In this document: positions 1-5,133 of the stretch, piece by piece
How the letters are laid out: the number at the start of each line of letters is the position of its first letter
How positions within the stretch are numbered: position 1 is the first letter of the stretch
Source of the DNA: CAIQIA01 sp945861105
GTDB lineage: Bacteria; Cyanobacteriota; Cyanobacteriia; PCC-6307; Cyanobiaceae
DNA length: 6,056 bases
Direction: 5' to 3'
Assembly (NCBI GenBank): GCA_947488815.1
Contig: CANLCC010000077.1
Location: forward strand, 1-6,056
The notes under the pieces: model-generated
Databases searched by the model: none
Seen by the model: only the letters and a program-made list of their open reading frames with translations
What the model was told of the DNA's origin: nothing
Made by a program: the position numbers and the translations under genes

Positions 1-67
1 CGCGTCCCTGTCGCTCTCCGTGCTCCAGATCCTCTTGGCGCTTTCGCTCCTCCAGATCGGAAGTCAC
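1..67 (-). CDS. Possible N-terminus of an unknown protein, cut by the left edge
   Basis: Read on the minus strand from a GTG at 67-65, the frame stays open to the window edge and gives 22 residues: V/M-TSDLEERKRQEDLEHG and then ERQGR. The composition is charged and helix- or coiled-coil-like, with DLE repeated nine residues apart. At the DNA level this appears as the direct repeat CTCCAGATC at 23-31 and 50-58. No good Shine-Dalgarno sits close to the GTG; an AAGGA lies about 16 bases upstream. If real, the gene diverges from the small plus-strand gene at 281. I do not recognise the protein. Support is only the biased amino-acid composition and the open frame, so it could also be chance in GC-rich DNA. 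Confidence 0.35.
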   Translation of the reverse strand, partial: MTSDLEERKRQEDLEHGERQGR

Positions 68-280
68 GCGACAGAAACGTCGGTTCCTTAAGCTTTTCGG
101 TTGTCCAGGTGCTGCCGCCCTCTCAGGCGACTTGTGAACCGTAGCAGGTGGCGGATCCCCCGTTGACCCGGCGAACCGGGAAACCAGGAAGGAGCGCCGC
201 CTCAACAGCGCACCAAATCAACGTAGCACATCGGGATCGCCTGTCAAGCATCGGCTGGCCATCGGGACTCCAGCCGCGCT
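68..280. other. Gene-free stretch between divergent reading frames
   Basis: I see no convincing coding sequence on either strand here, apart from out-of-frame opposite-strand readings that continue into it. It lies between a possible minus-strand gene start (67) and the first small plus-strand gene (281), so promoters for both may be here, but no clear -35/-10 pair stands out. The only internal order I see is a set of nested inverted repeats at about 100-222, described separately. Confidence 0.5.
100..222 (+). ncRNA. Candidate structured RNA or leader (branched fold)
   Basis: Complementary segments nest in an orderly way. GTTG 100-103 pairs with CAAC 219-222, and GGTGC 108-112 with GCACC 210-214. 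This closing stem can be extended by TG 113-114 with CA 206-207. One arm is CCGCC 115-119 with GGCGG 150-154. A second arm is GTTGA 162-166 with TCAAC 202-206, and it contains the perfect hairpin CCCGG-CGAA-CCGGG at 167-180. C206 can belong to only one of the two stems that claim it. The first arm carries TCAGG (123-127) opposite AGCAG (143-147), reminiscent of the conserved internal loop of SRP RNA, but its tip does not match that family. It could be a small RNA, a leader of the gene at 281, an element on the opposite strand, or chance pairing in GC-rich DNA. The strand is not resolved. Confidence 0.25.
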
Positions 281-529
281 ATGCCTGGGGTGACGCCCGG
301 ATCTGCCGTGGAGCCCACTGACCAGCGAGCCCCCACCGGTGAGCCCCTTGATCTGCTGAGGGCCCGCCTGGATGAGGTGCGCCTGCGGGTGAGGCAGCTG
401 CATCTGCTCGGGGAGGGCCAGTCGGGCCGCAGCCTCTTCGATGAGTACAGAGAATGGCTCTGCCCCGACGGCAGCCACAGTGACCTGCTGCTGATGCGAC
501 GCCTGGGCCATGCCGACGGAACCGTCTGA
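281..529 (+). CDS. Small hypothetical protein (82 aa)
   Basis: I do not recognise this protein. From ATG 281 the product has a disordered-looking Pro/Gly/Thr-rich N-terminus (residues 1-22), then a charged amphipathic helix (about 23-48, around LLRARLDEVRLRVRQL), then FDEYREWLCPDGSH and a hydrophobic LLLMRRLG end. There is one Cys, no signal peptide and no membrane segment. The helical core looks like real protein, and GC-rich third positions agree with the neighbours. The start is uncertain: no Shine-Dalgarno precedes ATG 281, and in-frame GTGs at 290 and 308 would remove the low-complexity start (the latter gives 73 aa). The gene is followed 76 bases later by another small gene on the same strand. 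It is probably a lineage-specific cyanobacterial protein; the function is unknown. Confidence 0.5.
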   Translation: MPGVTPGSAVEPTDQRAPTGEPLDLLRARLDEVRLRVRQLHLLGEGQSGRSLFDEYREWLCPDGSHSDLLLMRRLGHADGTV

Positions 530-560
530 ACCTTGGAGAAGGGCTGAAATCCTGGGCTGT

Positions 561-576
561 CCTCCCCCGGGGAGGG
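561..576. repeat. Short GC-rich inverted repeat between the two small genes
   Basis: CCTCC 561-565 pairs with GGAGG 571-575 around a CCCGG loop. The arms can extend inward to leave a one-base loop. It sits 32 bases after the stop of the first small gene and 30 bases before the start of the second. No T-run follows on either strand, so it is not a standard intrinsic terminator. It could be a weak pause, an RNA-stabilising hairpin at the end of the first transcript, or compositional noise. Confidence 0.3.
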
Positions 577-605
577 CATAACGGGGGGGCAACCGGTTCG
601 CTGCC

Positions 606-788
606 GTGAAATTCTTCTGTTGCTTTGACGGACAAGGCTCCCTGCTCGCCCGCTGCCAGACCATGGCTGACGTGGAAGTGCTGCGGCGACTGGGACGTCC
701 GGTCAACCGGGTGGTCGAGATGAGTTCCGAAGAGGCCGTCATCTGCCGCATCACCGACAGTCCTGCCGCCTTCAACCAGGACTACTGA
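606..788 (+). CDS. Small Cys-containing hypothetical protein (60 aa)
   Basis: The product starts with a hydrophobic, Cys-rich MKFFCCFDGQG segment, followed by ADVEVLRRLGRPVNRVVEMSSEEAVICRI, and ends in FNQDY. Cysteines are at residues 5, 6, 17 and 47. The alternation suggests a small compact alpha/beta fold; there is no signal peptide or clear transmembrane helix. GTG 606 is the start that gives the compact MKFF opening, with only a G-rich run upstream rather than a clear ribosome binding site. The amino-acid pattern looks like a real gene. It converges on the CP12-like gene, with the shared terminator region between them. I cannot name a family; adjacent Cys residues might bind metal or form redox bonds, but that is inference. 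Confidence 0.6.
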   Translation: MKFFCCFDGQGSLLARCQTMADVEVLRRLGRPVNRVVEMSSEEAVICRITDSPAAFNQDY

Positions 789-811
789 CGGCGCCTCTGA
801 TCGGCGCTGGG

Positions 812-860
812 GGCGGCCACAAAAAAACCCCTCCCGAGGGGAGGGGCTGACGGGGCCGCC
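812..860. repeat. Outer inverted repeat enclosing the terminator
   Basis: GGCGGCC at 812-818 is the exact inverse complement of GGCCGCC at 854-860. The two arms frame the terminator hairpin and its A-run. Together they could make a longer two-tier stem in transcripts from either strand, which would suit a shared 3' end between the convergent 60-aa gene and the CP12-like gene. Confidence 0.5.
821..846 (-). terminator. Intrinsic terminator of the CP12-like gene
   Basis: CCCCTCCC (828-835) pairs perfectly with GGGAGGGG (839-846), giving an 8-bp GC-rich stem with a three-base loop. On the minus strand the stem is followed directly by seven T residues (the A-run 821-827 on the plus strand), which is the classic Rho-independent form. 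It lies 41 bases past the CP12-like stop. On the plus strand the stem has no T-run after it, so it should work mainly for the minus strand. Confidence 0.85.
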
Positions 861-887
861 CAATCGGCACGGATCGGAGCCGGAGGG

Positions 888-1106
888 TCAGTCCTCGTAG
901 ATGCGGCACTCAGGGGCGTCGGGGTTGGTGTCGCAATAGATCTCGAGGGATGTGGGGTCGTGGGCGTCTTCGGGGTGGTGGTCCTTGAACTCCTGCAGGG
1001 AAGCCAGTTCCTCCTCGTAATGGCGCACCATCGCAACGTCGCCCTTGGCCTTGGCCTCGGCGATCTCGTCCACATCCTTGGCGATGTGTTCGTCGATGGA
1101 CTTCAT
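888..1106 (-). CDS. CP12-like Calvin-cycle regulator (short form)
   Basis: CP12 is a small, largely disordered protein that bridges GAPDH and phosphoribulokinase into an inactive complex when its cysteines are oxidised, switching off the Calvin cycle. Here 72 residues end in the family signature: C58-DTNPDAPE-C67 followed by RIYED. The eight-residue spacing between cysteines and the acidic C-terminus match the GAPDH-binding end of CP12. The N-terminal Cys pair and the AWD-VEEL core of classical CP12 are missing. Residues 1-45 instead form a charged helix, followed by HHPEDAHDPTSLEIY. Short CP12 relatives of this type occur in picocyanobacteria. I chose ATG 1106 because it gives MKSIDEH with an AAGG just upstream; the frame is open 46 codons further, but that stretch does not look like CP12. 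It is divergent from pntAA and ends at a strong terminator. Confidence 0.85.
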   Translation of the reverse strand: MKSIDEHIAKDVDEIAEAKAKGDVAMVRHYEEELASLQEFKDHHPEDAHDPTSLEIYCDTNPDAPECRIYED

Positions 1107-1130
1107 GCTGCCTTTCAACAAAGCCCTCCC

Positions 1131-1160
1131 ATCGTAGGCAGCCACACCCGCGGTCGGCAA
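1131..1160 (-). promoter_or_regulatory. Candidate promoter of the CP12-like gene
   Basis: On the minus strand TTGCCG (1160-1155) and TACGAT (1136-1131) are separated by 18 bases and resemble -35 and -10 boxes; the -10 keeps the TA..AT positions. A start of transcription near 1124 would leave a leader of under 20 bases before ATG 1106. The -35 is weak, so this is a suggestion only. Confidence 0.3.
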
Positions 1161-1275
1161 AGGCGACACCCCCACTTCAACGCGACCTGTGCGCAACCCC
1201 ACACACAGAGGGTCCCAGCGTGGGCAGATGGGGCCGACGGGCACTCAATGAATTCAGGAGACGCAACGTCCCACC

Positions 1276-1284
1276 GAGGAGGAA
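1276..1284 (+). promoter_or_regulatory. Strong ribosome binding site of pntAA
   Basis: GAGGAGGAA, containing the full AGGAGG, sits nine bases before ATG 1294. It fixes the pntAA start and is the strongest ribosome binding site in the window, consistent with well-translated entry into the overlapping operon. Confidence 0.85.
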
Positions 1285-1293
1285 CGACCGGCA

Positions 1294-2466
1294 ATGGTCA
1301 ACGTGTTGATACCACTGGAACGGGATCCGGAGGAAACCCGTGTCGCTGCCACACCCGAGGTGGTGACTCGTCTGAAGCAGAAGGGGCTCCACTGCCGCGT
1401 CGAGCGGGGTGCGGGGGTTGCCTCCGGCTTCGACGACGACGCCTATGCCGAGGCTGGTGCCGAACTGGTGCCTGTGGCCGATGCGGACGCCTGGAGCAGC
1501 GCAGCGGTGCTGCTGTGCGTCGGTACTCCACGCAGCGGTGAAGGCCATCCGGACCTGGAGCGCCTCGGGGAATCTGCCCTGGTGATGGGCCAGCTGGCTC
1601 CCCACGGCAATGACGCCCTGCTGGACGTGCTGGAGCGCCAGCGCCTCTCGGCGATCGCCATGGAACTGCTGCCGCGGATCACCCGCGCCCAGGCCATGGA
1701 TGTGCTCTCATCCCAGGCCAACATCGCGGGCTACAAGGCCGTGCTCGTGGCAGCGGCCGCCCTGGACCGCTTCATGCCCATGCTGATGACGGCCGCCGGA
1801 ACCGTGCAGCCCGCCCGGATTCTCGTGATCGGAGCCGGGGTGGCCGGTCTCCAGGCCGTGGCCACCGCCCGGCGCCTGGGGGCCGTCGTCAAGGTGAGCG
1901 ACGTACGGGCCGCCGCCCGGGAGCAGGTGGAGTCCCTCGGGGGCCGCTTCATCGAGCCGCCGGACATGGAACGGCCGGGTGAGGCCGGTGGCTACGCCCG
2001 TCAGGCGACAGCCAGCTTTCTGGAGGCGCAGCGGCAGCAGCTGGCTGACCATCTGCAGGATTGCGACGCAGTGATCTGCACCGCCCAGGTGCCCGGACGG
2101 CCAGCGCCATTGCTGCTGACCCGTGAGCTGACGGCCCTGCTGAGACCCGGCGCGGTCGTGGTGGACCTGGCCGTGGCCCAGGGAGGCAACTGTGAGCTGA
2201 GCGTGGCCGGCCGGACCGTCGAGCACGGGGGTGTGCGCATCGTCGGAGCTGACCGACTGGCGGCCAGCGTGGCCCACCACGCCAGCAGCCTCTACGCCCG
2301 CAACCTGGCGACCCTGCTGGAGGTGTTGGTGAACGCCGAAGGAGCCCTCCACCTCAATGCCGAGGATCCACTGCTCGGACCCTGTCTGATCAGTCAGGAC
2401 GGCCGCATCCTGCATCCCGAACTGTCGAGCACCGATCGTCCCCGCTGCCCGGAGGTGACCCCATGA
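1294..2466 (+). CDS. pntAA: NAD(P) transhydrogenase, alpha-1 subunit (NAD(H)-binding domain I)
   Basis: This is the soluble NAD(H)-binding subunit of the proton-translocating transhydrogenase, which passes hydride between NADH and NADP+ using the proton gradient. The 390-residue product follows the alanine dehydrogenase/PNT fold. The N-terminal half opens with LIPLERDPEETRVAATP and holds RITRAQ (128-133) and NIAGYK (143-148). The Rossmann glycine motif GAGVAGLQ (180-187) is followed by VSDVR. QVPGRPAP (from residue 265) and GGNCE (297-301) match E. coli PntA closely. The protein ends without membrane segments, as expected for the split cyanobacterial/Thermus-type gene, in which the membrane part is a separate subunit. 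In Synechocystis the complex is reported in the thylakoid membrane. The stop overlaps the pntAB start by four bases (ATGA 2463-2466). No key motif is missing. Confidence 0.96.
   Translation: MVNVLIPLERDPEETRVAATPEVVTRLKQKGLHCRVERGAGVASGFDDDAYAEAGAELVPVADADAWSSAAVLLCVGTPRSGEGHPDLERLGESALVMGQLAPHGNDALLDVLERQRLSAIAMELLPRITRAQAMDVLSSQANIAGYKAVLVAAAALDRFMPMLMTAAGTVQPARILVIGAGVAGLQAVATARRLGAVVKVSDVRAAAREQVESLGGRFIEPPDMERPGEAGGYARQATASFLEAQRQQLADHLQDCDAVICTAQVPGRPAPLLLTRELTALLRPGAVVVDLAVAQGGNCELSVAGRTVEHGGVRIVGADRLAASVAHHASSLYARNLATLLEVLVNAEGALHLNAEDPLLGPCLISQDGRILHPELSSTDRPRCPEVTP
2451..2455 (+). promoter_or_regulatory. Ribosome binding site of pntAB inside pntAA
   Basis: GGAGG lies seven bases before ATG 2463, within the last codons of pntAA. 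It supports independent or coupled initiation at the ATGA overlap. Confidence 0.7.
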
Positions 2467-2762
2467 CCGACCTGCTGCCCATCGACGAAGCCCTCTGGGT
2501 GCTGCTGCTCGGGAGCCTGCTCGGCCTTGAGCTGATCGGCAAGGTGCCCCCATCGCTGCACACCCCGCTGATGTCGGGAGCCAACGCCATCAGTGGCATC
2601 ACCCTGCTGGCGGCCCTGACCCTGATCGCGACCGCACCGTCCCCCCTGCTGCAGGCGGTGGGGGCCGTCGCCCTCGCCTTTGCCCTGTTCAACGTGGTCG
2701 GGGGCTTTCTGGTCACCGACCGCATGCTCGCCATGTTCCGACGCCGCGGAGACGACCGATGA
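2463..2762 (+). CDS. pntAB: NAD(P) transhydrogenase, alpha-2 membrane subunit
   Basis: This 99-residue membrane protein forms part of the proton channel (domain II) of the transhydrogenase. It shows about three hydrophobic segments (roughly 10-25, 43-60 and 63-86) and the family signature VPPSLHTPLMSGANAISGI (29-47), then a short basic cytoplasmic tail (RMLAMFRRRGDDR). The length matches the roughly 100-residue alpha-2 subunit of Thermus; in E. coli the segment is fused to the end of PntA. At the position of the Thermus channel residue alpha2-His42 this protein has Ser44, as E. coli does. It starts in an ATGA overlap with pntAA and ends in an ATGA overlap with pntB (2759-2762), so the three subunits are probably made in a coordinated ratio. 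Confidence 0.94.
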   Translation: MTDLLPIDEALWVLLLGSLLGLELIGKVPPSLHTPLMSGANAISGITLLAALTLIATAPSPLLQAVGAVALAFALFNVVGGFLVTDRMLAMFRRRGDDR

Positions 2763-4207
2763 ACCCCTCTTCCCTGCTGGCCCTGGGCCATGCCCCGCTC
2801 GATCTGGCGGCGGCCCTGCTGCTGGCTTTCGGCCTGAAGCGCCTCGGACGCGTGAGCACCGCCAGGGCCGCCAATCGGCTGGCGGCCCTGGCCATGGCCC
2901 TGGCCGTGGCGGGTCTGCTGCTGCACCAGGGTCTTCTGGGCTGGCCCTGGATCCTGGGCGGCACCCTGGTGGGCAGCGGCCTGGGCTGGTGGGCCGCCCG
3001 CCGGGTGGCCATGACGGCGATGCCCCAGATCGTGGCGTTGTTCAACGGCTGCGGCGGCATGAGTTCCCTGCTGGTGGCCCTGGCCGCCGCAGGTCTGCCC
3101 GGTGGAACCTCACGGATCGCCATGGCCTCGATCGTCATCTCGGTGCTCGTGGGCGCCATCACCTTCAGCGGTTCGCTGGTGGCGATGGCCAAGCTGCAGG
3201 AGTGGCTCGACACCCCTGCCTGGACGCAGAGACCTTCGCGCCATCTGGTCAACGGCGCCCTGGCGGTCGCCTGCCTGGGGTGCTCCGCCCTGGCCTTCAC
3301 CTCGCTGCTGCCGACGGCCGTGAGCCTTGCCCTGCTGGCAGCCCTGGCCCTGCTGCTCGGTGTCGGTCTCACCCTGCCCGTCGGCGGCGCCGACATGCCG
3401 GTGGTGATCTCTCTCCTGAATTCCTATTCAGGGGTGGCCGCCGCTGCCGCCGGTTTCGTTGTCGGCAGCCGTCTGCTGATCGTGGCCGGGGCGATGGTGG
3501 GGGCCGCCGGGCTGATCCTCACCTCGGTGATGTGCACGGCCATGAACCGGTCCCTGCTCTCGGTGCTCTTCGGGGGGGCCCTCGGAACCGGCGGCCAGGC
3601 CGGCACGGCGGACCAGGGCGAATACCAGAACATCACCTCCTGCTCACCGGAGGAATGCGCCATGACCCTTGAAGGCGCCAGCCGCGTGGTATTCGTGCCC
3701 GGCTATGGCCTGGCCGTGGCCCAGGCCCAGCACAGCCTGCGCGAGGTGGCCCAGCTGCTGGAGCGGCATGGCGTGGACGTGAAGTACGCGATCCACCCGG
3801 TGGCGGGACGGATGCCCGGGCACATGAATGTGCTGCTGGCCGAAGCCGACGTGCCCTACGACCAGCTGGTGGAGATGGAGGCGATCAACCCTGACTTTCC
3901 CCGGACGGATGTGGTGATCGTGCTGGGCGCCAACGATGTGGTGAATCCCCAGGCCCGCACTGACCCCCAGAGCCCCTTGTACGGGATGCCGGTGCTGCAC
4001 GTGGAGGAGGCCACCACGGTGTTCGTCGTGAAGCGCAGTCTCGGTGCCGGCTATGCGGGCATCCGCAACGGCCTGTTCGAATGCCAGAACACCTCCATGG
4101 TCTTCGGTGACGCCAAGCAGGTGCTCAACAGCCTGCTGCAGGAGCTGCGGGAACTGGGGGTCGGCAAGGTCGACAACCGTCGGCAGTCACCGGTGCTGGC
4201 CGGGTGA
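2759..4207 (+). CDS. pntB: NAD(P) transhydrogenase, beta subunit (membrane domain II plus NADP(H)-binding domain III)
   Basis: PntB supplies most of the proton channel and the NADP(H) site. The 482-residue product has a long multi-helix membrane part (about residues 5-270) containing VGGADMPVV (208-216) and NSYSG (221-225), followed by a hinge and domain III from about residue 300. Domain III shows GYGLAVAQAQ (315-324), IHPVAGRMPGHMNVLLAEA (345-363), GANDVVNP (390-397), KRS (425-427) and GYAG (431-434), all matching E. coli PntB. E. coli beta-His91, a known channel residue, is replaced by Asn96 in VALFNGCGG. The C-terminus extends about 20 residues beyond the E. coli end with a basic tail (RELGVGKVDNRRQ). 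GGAG at 2748-2751 serves as ribosome binding site before ATG 2759. The stop overlaps the next gene as GTGA (4204-4207). Confidence 0.97.
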   Translation: MNPSSLLALGHAPLDLAAALLLAFGLKRLGRVSTARAANRLAALAMALAVAGLLLHQGLLGWPWILGGTLVGSGLGWWAARRVAMTAMPQIVALFNGCGGMSSLLVALAAAGLPGGTSRIAMASIVISVLVGAITFSGSLVAMAKLQEWLDTPAWTQRPSRHLVNGALAVACLGCSALAFTSLLPTAVSLALLAALALLLGVGLTLPVGGADMPVVISLLNSYSGVAAAAAGFVVGSRLLIVAGAMVGAAGLILTSVMCTAMNRSLLSVLFGGALGTGGQAGTADQGEYQNITSCSPEECAMTLEGASRVVFVPGYGLAVAQAQHSLREVAQLLERHGVDVKYAIHPVAGRMPGHMNVLLAEADVPYDQLVEMEAINPDFPRTDVVIVLGANDVVNPQARTDPQSPLYGMPVLHVEEATTVFVVKRSLGAGYAGIRNGLFECQNTSMVFGDAKQVLNSLLQELRELGVGKVDNRRQSPVLAG

Positions 4208-5133
4208 CCAGCGCTGTGCTGCTCGTGGGCGGCACCCACGGCAACGAGATCAACGCCCCCTGGCTGCTGCAGCAGTGGCAGAGGTCCGGCGGGCCACCCC
4301 TCGGGGCGGCCTCACCCCTCAGGGTGACGGGCGAACTGGGCAACCCGGCCGCCCTTGCCCTGGGGCGGCGCTATGTGGACCGGGATCTCAACCGCTGCTT
4401 CCGCCGGGACCTGCTCGATCAACCCGAGCCCCAGGACCAGGAGGTGCTGCGGGCCAGGGATCTGCTCGATCGCTACGGCCCGGACGGCCGAACTCCCCAG
4501 GCGGTGGTCATCGATCTGCACAGCACGACGGCGGCGATGGGGGCGTCGCTGGTGGTCTATGGGCAGCGGCCGGCCGATCTCGCCCTGGCAGCGGCCTGCC
4601 AGTTCCGCCTGGGCCTGCCGGTGTATCTGCACGAAGGGGACCCGGTGCAGTCGGGCTTTCTGGTGGGCCTGTGGCCCTGCGGCGTGGTGCTCGAAGTGGG
4701 GCCGGTACCCCAGGGGGTGCTCTGCCCCCGGACCCTGAGGCGCACCGAACTGGGGGTGCTGACGTTGCTGGAGTTGCTGGAGGAAGCGGCCCAGGGCCGG
4801 CTGCGACTGCCCCGGGAGCTGCGGGTGCACCGTCACATCGCCAACAGGGATCTGCCGCGATCGCCCGATGGCACCCCCCTGGCCAGCGTTCATCCCGACC
4901 GACTGCAGTCCGACTGGTTGCCGATCAAGGCGGGGGATCCCCTCTTCCTGGGACGGGAGGGACCCATCCCCCTGGAGATGGGCGCCAGGGGGGAGCTGGC
5001 CACCCTCTTCGCCAACGAGGCCGCCTACGGCGAAAAGGGGATCGCCCTGGCGATCGTCCAACGATGCTCGCTGCGGTGTCCCCCCTCCTGGGCTGATGCC
5101 CTCAGGGCCGTGCTGACGGAGACGGCGGCTTGA
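4204..5133 (+). CDS. Aspartoacylase-family zinc deacylase (probable aspartoacylase)
   Basis: Members of this AstE/AspA family are zinc hydrolases that release an acyl group from N-acyl amino acids; human ASPA cleaves N-acetylaspartate. The 309-residue product aligns along its whole length. Zinc ligands are H12 and E15 in GGTHGNE and H106 in DLHSTT. R56 (RRYVD) and N63-R64 (DLNRCF) fit the substrate-binding Arg63, Asn70 and Arg71 of human ASPA. The catalytic Glu is E164 in LEVGPVPQG, and Y275/K278 lie in NEAAYGEKG. The stretch 136-175 contains no Arg, so the human Arg168 that contacts the aspartate side chain has no counterpart, and the natural substrate may differ from N-acetylaspartate. The GTG start overlaps the pntB stop by four bases and has no clear ribosome binding site, which suggests translational coupling. 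Cytoplasmic: no signal peptide is seen. Confidence 0.9.
   Translation: MTSAVLLVGGTHGNEINAPWLLQQWQRSGGPPLGAASPLRVTGELGNPAALALGRRYVDRDLNRCFRRDLLDQPEPQDQEVLRARDLLDRYGPDGRTPQAVVIDLHSTTAAMGASLVVYGQRPADLALAAACQFRLGLPVYLHEGDPVQSGFLVGLWPCGVVLEVGPVPQGVLCPRTLRRTELGVLTLLELLEEAAQGRLRLPRELRVHRHIANRDLPRSPDGTPLASVHPDRLQSDWLPIKAGDPLFLGREGPIPLEMGARGELATLFANEAAYGEKGIALAIVQRCSLRCPPSWADALRAVLTETAA

Larger units (their letters stand above)
1107..1293. promoter_or_regulatory. Divergent intergenic region between the CP12-like gene and the pnt operon
   Basis: This 187-base gap separates two start codons pointing away from each other and must hold the promoters of both units. I could not identify a convincing plus-strand -35/-10 pair for pntAA. 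A small CCCA-GCG-TGGG dyad lies at 1214-1224, and an AT-richer patch lies around 1246-1256. No known regulator site is recognisable with confidence. Confidence 0.5.

Noticed and set aside
108..160. SRP (4.5S) RNA
   Set aside because: TCAGG and AGCAG face each other over a GC stem, but the 15 bases between them do not form the expected short GNRA-type capped stem, and the surrounding fold is branched rather than one long hairpin.
162..206. Glutamine (glnA-type) riboswitch
   Set aside because: CGTTGA, a CCC/GGG hairpin and a GGAAGGAGCG stretch recall the motif, but the conserved GGAAGTAGG-like segment and the second hairpin are not there.
1..240. Two-piece tmRNA gene as found in picocyanobacteria
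   Set aside because: No tag-peptide coding segment ending in a PVAA-like sequence and no T-arm/CCA end could be found on either strand.
218..863. Long minus-strand reading frames (up to 194 codons) across the two small plus-strand genes
   Set aside because: Their translations are Pro/Arg/Ser-rich and low in normal hydrophobic pattern, typical of opposite-strand readings of GC-rich genes; the plus-strand products look more protein-like.
1107..1244. N-terminal extension of the CP12-like protein to a start at 1244
   Set aside because: The added 46 residues do not resemble CP12, and MKSIDEH at 1106 with nearby AAGG gives the expected size.
1708..2553. 281-codon antisense frame across pntAA
   Set aside because: Gln/Gly/His-rich composition and exact opposition to a well-conserved gene mark it as a shadow.
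2680..3672. 330-codon plus-strand frame inside pntAB/pntB
   Set aside because: It is a shifted reading of pntB with Arg/Gly/Pro-rich nonsense composition; the true frame has a full set of PntB motifs.
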